Source of the DNA: Gnetum montanum
Taxonomy: Eukaryota > Streptophyta > Gnetopsida > Gnetales > Gnetaceae
Length of the DNA stretch: 64,000 nucleotides
NCBI GenBank assembly: GCA_015680685.1
Contig: MNCI01005996.1
Location: 289,527 to 353,526, forward strand
Reading direction: 5' to 3'
Shown: piece after piece, positions 1 to 10,949 of the stretch
Layout: each line of letters begins with the position of its first letter
Numbering within the stretch: the first letter of the stretch is position 1
Notes under the pieces: generated by a model
What the model was told of the DNA's origin: nothing
Seen by the model: the letters and a program-made list of their open reading frames with translations, nothing else
Database searches by the model: none
Made by a program: the position numbers and the translations under genes

Positions 1-392
1 TTAACAAAGGTCCCTGATCATAACAAGGAGAAATCAACAAATCTCAAGGTGGAAACATCATCTTTGCCAATACAGCAACTGTTAGAAGAAGCCGAGGCAA
101 AGATCAATAAGATGTTGGAATGGATGAATCAAAGGTGTGGAGAATATACAACATCATTGGAGATAGATTTTTAACAACCCAAGAAGCAGGACAAAACATT
201 AGACATTCGGAGAAAAAGAATGAAGGGAATAAGCGCTCAACCACCAATCATACATATGAATGTAACATATGCCTGTACGATCACCCCAAGGGCCAATGCC
301 CAATATTGTTACATTTATATGAGCATTGGGGAAACACGTTGCATCTAGAGTTTGTATAGAGATACTGTGTTTGATCACAGTGGAAACAATCC

Positions 393-404
393 CAGTCGTG
401 GGGG
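393..404 (+). repeat. PPT-like motif, position 1 of 4 in element A
   Basis: CAGTCGTGGGGG inside gag, identical to the 3' polypurine-tract motif at 5985-5996. Further copies in this element lie at 1125-1135 and 2741-2752. Equivalent sites exist in B (23253), D (43425) and E (13885). Confidence 0.6.
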
Positions 405-1124
405 AATCCACCCTTAGACTAGAGGCACCCTTCATATTATTCAAATCTAAACGCTTATCACGTTCAACAGCCTGTTTCTTCAATTGGGCAAACATACTCT
501 ATCCCACCACAATACCATTTTCCACAATACTATCAGCCCATACCTCCAACACAACCACCACCTTGTGCACCTTATATCCCTCCTAACTTTCAACATTCTC
601 ATCCTTTCCCTCCTTCCACAATGCCACCAACTGTTCCTAAGGTGTTTGTGCCACAACAACAACCGACGAATAACACTTGTGCTACTGCTATTAATAGCAG
701 TGAAAAGCCTCCTCAACATTAAAGGCGTCCTTTCTTTAAACACAGCCATAGGAAGGGACAACATAACTCTGAGGACACTACATCTTCCAACCCAGCACAA
801 GTCCCACACTATGGTGCACCCTTACCTTCGAACCCAACACCTCATGTAACTTCATCAGGGCCACCAACTTACACTCCAACAACCACAAGGCCCAATGAAC
901 ACAACCATGGAAGGCATCAGCCCAATCCATGCATACCATCTAACGGTCCTAGATATCATAATGGGTCAACTTGTTATCTGGGAACTACATCGTATGAAGT
1001 GTCCCACTGTGTTTATTATAAAGTGTGTGAAATCCAAGGTGATTAGTATGGACCAGTTTCAATATTTCCAATATGCAAGGATCCTCATTTCCCATTTATT
1101 AATCCTTGACATACTCAACCGTTT

Positions 1125-1135
1125 AGTTATGGGGG
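1125..1135 (+). repeat. PPT-like motif, position 2 of 4 in element A (gag end)
   Basis: AGTTATGGGGG, followed by ATATCCCCCAT, which pairs back on it as a small inverted repeat (GGGGGATATCCCCC). It lies 15 bases before the gag stop. The B (23988) and D (42697) copies keep it. Confidence 0.55.
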
Positions 1136-2530
1136 ATATCCCCCATTTCAATGACAAGCAAGATTAATAAATATTTTTCATTTTCTTTGATTTTACAACT
1201 TTTTGTTTTTCAAATTTTCATTTTTCAACTTTTTGTTTTATCTTTTTGTATGTTTGTATTTTCATATTTTTGTAAGTAATCTCATCTACGAATAAAACAC
1301 TCATGTGGATCATTGGTTGAGGTGTGTTTTATGTTATTAAGTCATGAGTGATCAATTATTTGAAACAGTGAGCCCATTACACCCACTCATCCACTCTATA
1401 AATAAAGAGGTTCTGTTCAAGGGTACAGTGATATTCTTGAAATTTCTAAAACTTAAAATTAATTTTGTGTTCATCGTACCTAGAATGAATAAGGATGGAC
1501 CAAGAGGGAATGATTAGGATGTGACATCAAGGGGACTTGCGGATTCTCTTTGGTGACATCTGTGGGAGTTATCATGCAATATGGTTGTACTAAGATCCTT
1601 GTAGATCTAATGAAAAATGGGAGTAAGAGTAATAAAAAAGGCACTCAAAAATCAAATGTTGTTTTAGGGGGTCCCACTGGAAATACATGCACCCATGCCT
1701 GAAGGTTGGAGGCTTCTCTGGATTCAGTAAAGTGAAAAAAAAAAAAGAAAAGAAGAAAAGAAAAAGAAGTGCCATAAAAAAAATCACTCCTCCCTTGTAC
1801 TAAACGCCAAGTGATCATACGCCTTGTTGTTATGGTACTCTATAGTTGTTCACCATGGGATGACACAATGCAATGTCATTGATTAAAAGGATGGACTTGG
1901 TCCTGATCTTGGAACAATGGGTTAATGACACCTTAATCATGCTTTTCACATAGAATTCATTGTGCCCTGGGTCAGATACCTCATGTCCCAATCTCTACGA
2001 TCCCTTTCTATACTCCATCTCATCTCACTGTTCGTGTAATCGTAGCTCGTGACCCATGTAACATAAAATTTTCATCTCATTTCGGTGATATTTACATGTG
2101 TGTGTTTTGTGAAGTTAGTGCAGATTACAATTAGCCCTTCTAGTGCCCATGGACACTTTAAGTGTGATTACACAAGGGCATAATAGGTTGAAACCTACTT
2201 TGGGGAGGACCCACTTGTGTAATTTTGTTGTAATCTTCATTAATTCTCTAGCTAGAACACATAATTTCTTACCCTCAGCTTAATTTTTCATAATTTTCTT
2301 TCCCTATTATTATCCCTCCAAATTTTAACATTCCAATGTATCATTACATTCCCTTTTCTTCATAACTGCCAAATTTTTAATTGCAAAAATTCACATCATT
2401 ATCATTCAGAGTGCCTCTCGAATCACTAAAATTACCCTCGGATATCTTCATGCTTGCCATGTCCTTGTTTTACACCATTAATTTCAAGAAAATCATTAAA
2501 AATTCAATATTTTTCAAGTGTCCCACATCA

Positions 2531-2570
2531 CTCGGGATGAGATATCGCGTCCTATTTATCTATAAATAGG
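2531..2570 (+). promoter_or_regulatory. Internal promoter-like module upstream of ORF2 (element A)
   Basis: GGGATGAGATATCGCGTCC followed by TATAAATA at 2561-2568. It resembles the first bases of the LTR (TGATGAGAT..., CGATATCG words, then TATAAATA) compressed to about 40 bases, and sits about 470 bases before the ORF2 start. B keeps the same at 25378-25410, and J has a longer version (49110-49190). Inferred to be a second promoter; not demonstrated. Confidence 0.4.
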
Positions 2571-2740
2571 AACCCCCGCTGCAACACTTAGCATCATTTT
2601 GCCATTTACGTAGGGGGAATTTTTGAAATTTTTCTCTGCAACTTGTGCTTGCGTGACCATTGCTTTTTCACTTATATCTCATGCACTGGTGCTCCGATTT
2701 TAATTCCGTTTGAACCTGCTTGAACTTGGAGTGTTCAGTT

Positions 2741-2752
2741 CAGTTGTGGGGG
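2741..2752 (+). repeat. PPT-like motif, position 3 of 4 in element A (spacer)
   Basis: CAGTTGTGGGGG in the spacer between the internal TATA module and ORF2. Homologous sites: B 25581-25593, D 41241-41260 (minus), E 11159-11171 (minus). Confidence 0.55.
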
Positions 2753-3036
2753 AGTGACACTTGCCAAAAAGTGCCTAAATTTTTAAAAAATTTTCATTGC
2801 CCAGAGGACATCAATTAGGGTAATTAATACTCACACTTAGAAAAATTGTGCCAAAAATCATATGACCTTAAGTACACCGGGAGATTGAAATGAAATCCAC
2901 CTAAGTCATAGGACCCATTATTATAATTTTTGGGCACAATCACATGATAACATAAGATATTTAATTAAAGGTAGGTAGTAAGGTATAACTTAACTTTGGA
3001 AACAACCTTACTAACGTTTGGCCCATGTGATTGCAG

Positions 3037-5825
3037 ATGGCCCCGAAATGTGCACAGCGAGAGGGTCTTGCTCAAGGTGAAGCAAAACAACCTTGGAGAG
3101 GTGGAAGACAGGTCTTTGCCGGACAACATGTAGAACAGGAGGTGCAATCATTTAGCATCCATCAAGAAGAACCTCCTACAGGATGGTTCAGGCAAGTAGA
3201 AAGAGGAGCTGCTGCTGCGCCTGAACCTGGAAAACAAATCACATTGCCCCAGGAGTGTGTTCAGGCTATCCATGAGAAGTCCACATTCACTGCTATGATT
3301 GTGGAGCTAAACTTTGAATCTTTTGCAAAGTTTGCTCTTGAGGCTGTTAGGGATCATCTTAAAGGGTCTCCCTTATGGCCTGTCCTCTCTAAGTGCGGTG
3401 CCTGGTACTTAGGTGAAACATACCTGTTTTGGCACAATAAGGAGTAAGGCACCACGGTTAACATTTGTGGTGTGACAGTAGACTTTTCTGCACAGGCGAT
3501 TTCGGAAGTGTTAAACTTTCCAAATTCAGGTCCCCATGTTGCTCGGTTATCTACGCAATCAGACCCTGATGTGCGAAAGGATTGGTTAGAGAAGGCTTAT
3601 GGCAGAGATAAAGCTTTTGGTGAGTTGACGACGAAAGAGAAGGTTTATTTCAAAATTGGAACCTATCACCTCTTCCCCACCAAATTTTTGAAAAGAATAT
3701 CAATATATGTGGTGAGAGGATGTGCAATGTTTATGGGAAAGGTTAACGCTAACCTTCCCCATCTATATTTGATGGAGATCCTAAGGCAATTCAAAGAACG
3801 GAAGTTAGGGAAGATGGCACTACCTTTTCCCTGCCTTATTAGAAAACTATGCCGACGGGCTGGTATTCAGGGATACATAAATGACATCCTCCGAAAGATC
3901 CAAAATTTTTTTATGCTAAGTTATTAAAGGCACCAGCTCCAAGAAAGAGCACTGGCGAAGAGCTAGGACCAGATGAAGAAGAAGAATAGATGACTGGATC
4001 ACCTGCAACTCAACTTGTAGGACCCAGTCAACCTCCAGCCACAGGTCCCAGCCAACAACAAGAAGTAAGACCCAGCACAGGCTAGGATCAGCCACCACCA
4101 CCACAAGACTATAGACCATCGATGAGCCATCTTAGGACCATCATCGAGATGGTTAGTTGGGGAAGTCATGATGACACAAATCTCTTCCACGTCATTGATG
4201 ATGCCGACCAGCCTACTATTTCATTAGATCGCACAAGGGATGAATTATCCATCCAAAAAGGAGGAGGGGAAAGTAGATGGTCACAACAGATCTTAGGAAA
4301 CGCGACATCTTTTCAAGTGCAGTTACAGATTGGTGAAGGGGCCACTGTGGTGGTCATGCAACACCAGGATGCCATGGAAGCTGTTGAAGTGGTCGCTGAC
4401 CACATCAAAGATTCTTTCAATGTATCTATTGTGCCACTGGTAGATCTTTCAGGAGCATGGGATGCTCAAACTCTTGCTGGAACCTCAATGACTCCTACGA
4501 AACATGAGGATGCACTAGACAGATTGCTTCAGACAGGACAAGTTTTGACATCTCTGTTTGACATCCCGTAGGATGTAACAGCAATTCAATCAGAACTCAT
4601 TTCCACAAAGGGGAAGTTGTTCATATCCGAAGTAAGGGCCGAGTATGCTGAAGCTGAAGTGTAGAAACTACAAGAGCATCTCGTAGCATTACAAGCAGCA
4701 CAACGGGATCCTTTGCAATTTGTTCCCGCAGACTAGCTAGACCACTTTAGAACTAAGCAACTAATAAAACTAATTTTAGAAAATAAGAAGGTGGCAGAAG
4801 AAAAGGAGACAACCACTTGGGATGCCTCCGTAGCTCAAGCGCAAACTCATGCACATATTAAGGCACTCAAGGCCTTAGAAGTAGAGAATAAGCAGTTGGT
4901 TGCAGATAACCTTCGGTTGACTTCTGTGGAGAAACAAAAGAATGTTCTCGATGAACAATTCCATCAGTTATGAGAACAGTTCATTCGGGTCAACCAAGAT
5001 GTAAGGCATTTCGCCAGAGAAAATCGAACCCTCTCAATGGAGGAGGTACACGCTATTCACCAAAAATCAGCCATCGAGATAAGCACATGGCAAAATGAGG
5101 CTAAACGACACGAGAAGCTGAAGGAGCATTTCCGTGATCAGGTGGGGATGTACAAAAAAATCTTGGAGAAGGAGATCCATATGGACAAGGCTCAAATCAA
5201 CAACATCAGTGCTTAGCACACTAATTGAAGGGCCATATTGGACACTTACGCCTTCGCCCACCAAGCGAAAATTAAGAACTGGGACCTGCAAATCCAAGAC
5301 TTGATAGAGTACATGGAGTTGGCAAATCTCAGATATGCCAACCTACCCATGTTAATAGCAGGACGCTTGAGGTCAGAGCTCGAGCAATAGGTAGTTTCCA
5401 CCCATATCAAATATGAAGCAGAATTTGCAAAGTGTAAGAAGCTAGCTAAGAAGCTAGATGTCATAAATTCTGAACTTGTGGTGGTAAAAGAAACCTACCA
5501 AGGACAAAAAGATGTTGCAACTGACTTGGCTTGACGGCTAACAAAGCTTCACGAATACAAAGACAAAGTTAGAGCCTATGAAGAGGAACGACGGGTGTTC
5601 GCGGCGTGGTACGTCAAAGCTAATCAGATGTTCCCACAACTACCCTGTCCGTGGGAGGTGTTGACTCCATCAAACATCGAAACATTAGCATGGATGGCAC
5701 AAGATCCTCAAACCAAAGAGGAGAAGCTCCAGGCCATTCTTCAGCGTCGTCAACCTTCCAAGCTTGGAGCACATGACAAAGGGAAAGCACCCATGGAGGA
5801 GCCACTGCCACTAGGAACTACATGA
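3037..5825 (+). pseudogene. ORF2, element A: plant-transposon-protein-like domain plus coiled coil (broken)
   Basis: About 930 codons if unbroken. Start chosen at ATG 3037, directly after TGTGATTGCAG, because A, D and (with one change) B and C share this context. Residues about 1-70 are basic and Q/R-rich. Residues about 75-300 contain GAWYLGETYLFWHNKE and GVTVDFSAQAISEVLN, which by eye resemble the 'putative plant transposon protein' domain seen downstream of integrase in Athila-like elements. A P/Q-rich linker follows, then a long heptad-rich coiled coil (about 4560-5600) and a short tail ending MEEPLPLGTT. Breaks: TAA at 3445, a 1-base loss near 3910, and several later TAG/TGA codons. Function unknown; it occupies the env position but shows no signal peptide or membrane helix that I can see. 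Confidence 0.7.
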
Positions 5826-5984
5826 GTTCCACACTTTTGTAATTGTAGTATTCTTTTTCTCTATGTTGTGTCTTCCCACACTGCGGCATTAGTCCATTTC
5901 TTTTTTTAGTTAATAATCACATACCTATCCACTATGTAATCAATGAAGCTTTTTCTCCTTGTAACTCGAGGATGAGTTTTTATT

Positions 5985-5998
5985 CAGTCGTGGGGGTA
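5985..5998 (+). promoter_or_regulatory. 3' polypurine tract, element A
   Basis: CAGTCGTGGGGGTA immediately before the LTR (TGATGAGA at 5999). This is the expected plus-strand priming site, and the motif is repeated three more times inside the element. Confidence 0.75.
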
Positions 5999-6925
5999 TG
6001 ATGAGATGCGATTCGCATAGGCCGCGATATCGTGTACACGATATCGCCTCCATCACGATATCGCATCCCTCGCAATATCGCGTCTTCCCTACGATATCAC
6101 GTACGCGATATCGCAGTCCGCCGCAATGTCTATAAATAAGAGGTGGCATTCCCCTATTTAGGGATCCCAATTTTAGAGTAGCGAAGCTCTAGCAGTTTGA
6201 TCCCTCCAGAGTTGGATTTTTTCCCATGTTTGCCCGCAGTGTGGTGAATGTAATTGTACGGTGTCTTTATTCGAGTGTGCTGTACTTGGACACGCACATG
6301 ACCGACAATAAAGATCAAGATTACTTCATCATTGCAGCATTCACTTTGTTATTTATTTATTTGTTATTTATTTAATGTTATTTACTATTTTCTCTCTCTC
6401 ATCCTTAAACTCCTAGAACGCAAAAAGAGTATGACTTGATTACGAGCATTTACGTGTGACTACTCGGTAGCCCAGTGGTGTAGCTAGGATCTACGCTTGG
6501 TAACCCATTGGTGTATTTGGGATCTACGCTTGGTAATCCCAGTCGCATACCTAGGGTCTACGCTTGGTAGTCCCAGTGGTAGTCGTGCACGAAGTCCAAG
6601 ATGTGTACAGTTGATCAAGGAATCGGTTGCTCGTCGCACTTAGGCTAGATTAGATTTTCTTACCCTTTTCCTCCTAGCTTAGATTAGTTAATATTATTTT
6701 CCACTACCTTCAGGAGTAGCACAGATTAGGAACACATCATACACCTCACTCTAGACTAAACCATACATGACAAATGCAATACTAGTCCAGGTGGGAAGAC
6801 AGCGAACTGCGACCTAAGGATAACTATCTAGGTGCCACAACTAGTCCATCTGCGGAGTTCGACCAGATCACGCATGTGACGCTCATTTCATATGGTTGAG
6901 TGTAGGGGTACCTCGCCACTCATCA
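5999..6925 (+). repeat. 3' LTR of element A (927 bp)
   Basis: Starts TGATGAGATGCG and ends CCACTCATCA. U3 has a palindromic array (about 6020-6115) including a perfect 24-base palindrome at 6024-6047 made of two CGATATCG words around GTGTACAC. TATAAATA lies at 6131-6138, and AATAAAG (about 6307) is a likely polyadenylation signal. Conserved CTTGGTA..CCCAGTGG repeats follow in R/U5 (6465-6580). Confidence 0.9.
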
Positions 6926-7119
6926 ATAAGAAATAACATAGCAATTGCAAATCATTTTTTATTGTATATATTCATATTGTAGACTTTTAGGCTCTTAAAT
7001 TACTTGGTTTAAATCTTCTATTTTCTATATTAAGGAGTTCCAAGATTGAGCTTTCTCTAAATCTTAACATTTTCTAGAAACATTGGACAACCTTTAAGTT
7101 ATTAAGCTTCAACTGTATT

Positions 7120-7335
7120 GGTAAAATATTAAAGATGGAAGAAATGATGAAATAAAATATCTACATAATACAATTTCAATATCCATGAGACACTAATAAG
7201 CAAAGTAGAAATGAGATCACGCCATCTTCTAGTTGAAATTGGAAGATGGAACAATGAGTAGCATGAAGATAGAATATGTCAATTGTGTGTACTACAGGTA
7301 GGAGAATATGAATAACATTTATGATAATAATGTTG
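7120..7335 (+). pseudogene. LINE ORF2 C-terminal zinc-finger remnant
   Basis: Translating from 7205 gives RSRHLLVEIGRWNNE, then RICQLC and, 36 bases on, a histidine after one stop. This matches the C-terminal layout of plant non-LTR retrotransposon ORF2 (basic RSxHxLxIExGRW, then a C-X2-C...H...C finger). Same family as the copies at 19130-19440 and 34740-34860. Confidence 0.55.
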
Positions 7336-7714
7336 CAAAACATATTTCTTCAAAACAAAATGGTGAATCTCTAGTTAGTTTTTGTATGAGCCATTTAAGT
7401 TACCAATGTTAGTTTAAGGAAATTATATAGAAGACTTGTTCATGTTATATGAATACTAGACACATCTAATTTAACTAGGATTTATTGCTACTTCTATCTT
7501 TTTAAAAAATTAATTTTTCTAACAAATCCTTTAGGTCAACATAAATGTAATAAAATCTCAATTTTAATTTCAATTTTATTAAGCATTTCTTTTTTCTTTT
7601 TTGGGTCCTCAAAATATTAATAGGATGTTGCATAATAGCTAGAAAGTCTACTATTTATAAGCATATCATCTAAGCAACTCATTTGTACCATTATTCATGT
7701 TAACCTTCTAGTAT

Positions 7715-8160
7715 TGTTTTATATCATCACATTGAACAACTTGCTAGAAATTTCTTTTGGAGTAATAGCTATTTTGAAAATGGGTTCTGTTATGTTGTCT
7801 AAAATATTTGCACTTCTCTCAATGAGGATGATGGGTTAGCCTTATGAATTATTATAAGTAAGATATTATTTTATATGCTAAGTGGATGGTAATGTGCTTA
7901 TCTAGTATAAAGTCTTGAAAGCTTCTTTTTCATAAGCATGTCCAAATGCGTAAGCCTAGAGGTAGTGATTATTGAAAATAAATTCATTTTTTTAAATTCG
8001 ATTCTTTTTCATAAAGGTATAACTACCTCAAGCTTTATTGTCATAAAACACATTTGGAAGACTTGGAGCTTTACTAATGATTTTTGAGACTTTAACAATT
8101 TCCTGGTTTCTACTTTAATTCTTAATAAGTTATCTCCTTGGTTGATGTCCATAAATAATG
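7715..8160 (+). pseudogene. L1-type LINE fragment (post-RT region)
   Basis: One frame reads IEQLARNFFWSNSYFENGF, then a stop, then NICTSLNEDDGLAL. This parallels the conserved region after the RT palm in plant L1 ORF2 (RxFLWG....WxxIC.P..EGGLG). Several stops; ends not defined. Confidence 0.45.
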
Positions 8161-9549
8161 AACTCTAAGTTATTCAGCATCCACATTTTTGCTTTACATG
8201 ATGTAAAGTTGGTACTACCTCTCTCTCATCTCTTCATATGTATAATCAATGGAATACTTGGTCTTTGTGTTAGATTCTCTATGGCATTAATATTAGGGTT
8301 GGTGCAACAAAAGGCTTGCAGTGAATGAAATCTTCATGTTTTCTATTTCTAAACATTGATAATAAAAAATTGATATCTCTCAAATGGAGATGCATTAGAC
8401 TTCATATGACCCACCATTGGAAACCTTATAAAAAATTTACAATCTACAATAAAAAAAATAGCAATATCTCTTTGAGAAATTACATTACAAACTAATCATT
8501 TGCCACTATCCAAATTTCCATAGTTTCTAATAGGCACAAAAAAACCTATAATAACTCAATTTTTGTTAACTATTTCTTTAGGTTTCTTGATTTTAATCTA
8601 TAGAGAGTTTAATGAGCTTTCCAAAACTATATAACACATACTTTGGATTATCGTACTTTGAGAGAAAGTAGCTAATCTATTCAAGTGTTTGAAATGGACC
8701 TTGAAGGAATTTCAACAAACAATTTTTAACATATTAAAAATGCATTGGGAATTGAAACCATATGAGATAAAATTAAAATGGCATAGGATTAAAACCTTGA
8801 AATGTACTAAAATACAAATGAAATAGGTTAATTGAAACTATGAAATATTAAAAGAATTGAAACTTTTGAAATACACAAAACTGAAACATGCTACATTTTT
8901 AGATATCTCCAAAATAGCACAAAATATTGAAGTTTAGCCAAAAACAACATTAAGTAGCTTTGAGTGATATTTAGAATAAAAATAAGAAAAAACACAAATT
9001 ACCACTAGAAGAAGTGCTACCAAAGCACTCTTGATGAGCTACGATATCGCATACATGATATCGCATCTGCCATGCGATATCAGGTCCTACCTCATCTTCT
9101 ATAAATAAGAGGTAGCACCCTTTGTTCCAAGACAATTAAACTAAGACCCTTAGCTAGATTCCTATAGTTTTTTTATTCCAGAGTTAGAATTATTTCTGTG
9201 TGCCTATAGTAGGAGTCATAGAGTGAATGGATCTTTATTCGAGAAATTTGTACCTGAGCACAATTTTCTGTACGGTAATAAAGACGAACTTTATGATAAA
9301 CCTTGCAGCATACAAATTAAGCTAATTAGTAATTAATTATTATTTAATTATTTTCTATTTAATTAATATCTTTTTCAACCTTCAAGCCCCTTAGTTAAAT
9401 ACACTCAGTACGATCGCTTCGAGCATGTCTGTAGTGCTTGGTAACCTAGTAACGATTAGCGTTTACTAATCCCAGCAGCGCTACACTGGTCTAAGATGTG
9501 TATGGTAAGTGGGAATGGATACTGGTGTTAGGAGCATTTAGAACTTAGT

Positions 9550-10585
9550 TGATGAGTGGCGAGGTACCCCTACACTCAACCATACGAAACGAGCATAGCA
9601 CGCACGATCCGATCAAACTCCGCAGACAAAATGCCTACACGCCTCATGGAACACTTAAGGTTAACCATTCGTTGTCTTCCTAGACTTACTTGTAGTTGTC
9701 ATGGTGTATGGTTAAGTAAGTCCGAGGTATATGATTTTTATAGTCTTTTATGTTTTTCTCCTATGCTATCGAGGTGAAGGGTTGAGAAACTAACTAACTC
9801 TATCTAATAACTAAGTCTAAATTACCTAGCATTAGCATCCGTTCCCACTTACCATACACACCCTAAATCGATGCAACCGTGGCTACCAAATGCTAATCAT
9901 CACTGGGATCACCACGTGTAATGCACGTGCTCGAAGTAGTCATACTAAGGCACCTAACTAGGAGGAAAGGGTTGAGAGAATCTAATCTAGCCTAAGTGCG
10001 ATGTGCGATCGATTCCTTGACTAACCGTACACATCTAGATGCACGACTACCACTGGGATTACCAAGTGTAGATCCTGGATACGCCACTGGGTTACCAAGT
10101 AGTCACACTAGATGCTCATAATCAAGTCGTACTCATACCGCATGCAATGAGCAGTTGATTCCTTGACTAACCATACACATCCTTAGATGCTCGTAATCAA
10201 GTCGTACTCATACCACATTCTAGGAGTTTAGGGTGAGAGAGAAAAAAATAAATAAATCCTATTCCATGTACTACAAGGTTTATCTAGGAAGTTCGTCTTT
10301 ATTGTTGTACACAACTTGTGTTCAGGGACAATGTTGCTTGAATAAACATCTGTTCACTTTAGGACTCCTATTGCGGGCACATGGAAAATATTCTATCTCT
10401 GGACTGATCAAACTGCCAGAGTTTCCCTACTTCTAGCCCAGGATAGAAAATAAGGGGAGTGCCACCTCTTATTTATAGATATGATGATAGACCACGATAT
10501 CATGTACGCAATATCGCAGGGGATGAGATATCGCATATATCGTAGGGGATGCAATATCATGGCTCATGCAAATTGCGTCTCATCA
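9550..10585 (-). repeat. 3' LTR of element E (1036 bp)
   Basis: Reverse-oriented: left edge TGATGAGTGGCG, right edge CATCA. TATA box as TATTTATA at 10470-10477. Palindromic array of decayed CGATATCG/GCGATATC words at about 10490-10570. About 60 bases of the CTTGGTAACCCAGTGG-type segment are duplicated (10010-10125 versus 10140-10215). Confidence 0.85.
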
Positions 10586-10587
10586 TA

Positions 10588-10600
10588 CCCCCATGATTGA
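10588..10600 (-). promoter_or_regulatory. 3' polypurine tract, element E
   Basis: Minus strand reads TCAATCATGGGGG, followed by TA and the LTR. Same motif as at 11159, 12620 and 13885. Confidence 0.65.
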
Positions 10601-10602
10601 AT

Positions 10603-10949
10603 GAAAACTCATCCTCGAATTCCTTACAAAATATTGGGAAGGTATGGGATTATTGAGGGGAATGGAACTAATGGGATGACATGTGAACGGATCATCATTA
10701 CAAGACTTGACAAAACTGGTGTTCATGACAATAAGGGTGAACACCTTATTACAATGACATTAGGCCTTAGTTGGCAGCTGAGAAAGAGAGAGAGAAAAAG
10801 AAGTGTTGCTGCTGCCAACGCCAAGATTGTGCCTTTCGTTGTCCATCTGTAAGTGCACCATCGATCTTGCTCCTTGCATAGCTACTTCTAGCACTGCTCC
10901 ATTCCAAGTATTTGCTTCTAGATCCCATCCGTTGTTGCATGATTGCCAT
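10603..10949 (-). pseudogene. Vestigial ORF2 of element E
   Basis: ATG at 10949 (minus) follows GTGTGTGCAG, matching the acceptor-plus-ATG context of ORF2 in A and D (GTGATTGCAG|ATGGC). Only about 65 codons are open (MAIMQQRMGSRSKYLEW...), then stops. The remainder before the PPT has no resemblance to the conserved ORF2 domain. ORF2 is therefore deleted to about 0.35 kb, versus about 2.8 kb in A. Confidence 0.45.

Larger units (their letters stand above)
1..1152 (+). pseudogene. Gag C-terminal part, element A (degenerate)
   Basis: Encodes the distal half of a retrotransposon Gag: a charged helical stretch (positions 60-120, KINKMLEWM), then an unusual zinc knuckle CNICLYDHPKGQC (261-299, spacing CX2CX3HX4C), then a long proline/glutamine/asparagine-rich tail ending YGGYPPFQ or similar with TGA at 1150-1152. 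Compared with the open copy in D it carries a 1-base loss near 145, a TAG at 357-359 where the relative has a glutamine codon, and further frame changes. Gag would form the cytoplasmic virus-like particle and bind the element RNA. The upstream capsid-like domain is outside the window. Confidence 0.8.
1153..3036 (+). other. Gag-ORF2 spacer of element A, non-coding
   Basis: No conserved reading frame. It holds, in order: a T-rich tract after gag (1170-1270), a purine tract (1735-1770) shared with B and D, a segment shared with B, D and J (around 1900-2230), an internal palindrome/TATA module (2531-2570), a PPT-like motif (2741-2752), and the conserved TGTGATTGCAG just before the ORF2 ATG. In J and G the same spacer follows integrase. 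Conservation of non-coding order across diverged copies suggests cis functions such as packaging, promoter or splicing. Confidence 0.7.
1..6925 (+). mobile_element. Element A: gag+ORF2 LTR retrotransposon without pol (5' part outside window)
   Basis: Reads in order: 3' part of gag, A-rich tract, non-coding spacer, ORF2, polypurine tract, 3' LTR ending CATCA. The 5' LTR, primer site and gag N-terminus lie left of the window. No protease, RT, RNase H or integrase sequence is present between gag and ORF2. The same order is seen in copies B and D, so the absence of pol is shared by the family and not a private deletion. Ty3/gypsy membership rests on the gag type, on integrase-bearing relatives J and G, and on the tRNA-Asp primer site in B. 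All ORFs are broken, so this copy is dead. Confidence 0.85.
6926..9031. other. AT-rich region between A and F with LINE debris
   Basis: No intact gene. Two LINE-derived coding remnants are recognisable (entered separately). The rest, about 8250-9010, is AT-rich with runs of AAAACTAT-like sequence and shows nothing I can identify. Confidence 0.5.

Noticed and set aside
480-849. Overlapping frames on both strands around 480-850 and the same at 23311-23565 and 43023-43378
   Set aside because: Shadows of the P/Q/N-rich gag tail; the D copy shows which frame is the real one.
3037-5825. ORF2 as a retroviral-type envelope
   Set aside because: It occupies the env position, but I see no signal peptide, transmembrane helix or cleavage motif; the coiled coil alone does not justify the name.
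6020-6115. CRISPR-like appearance of evenly repeated palindromes (also 39945-40125, 47870-48050)
   Set aside because: Repeats are short, self-complementary, lack unique equal-length spacers, lie in LTR U3 regions and the genome is a plant nucleus.
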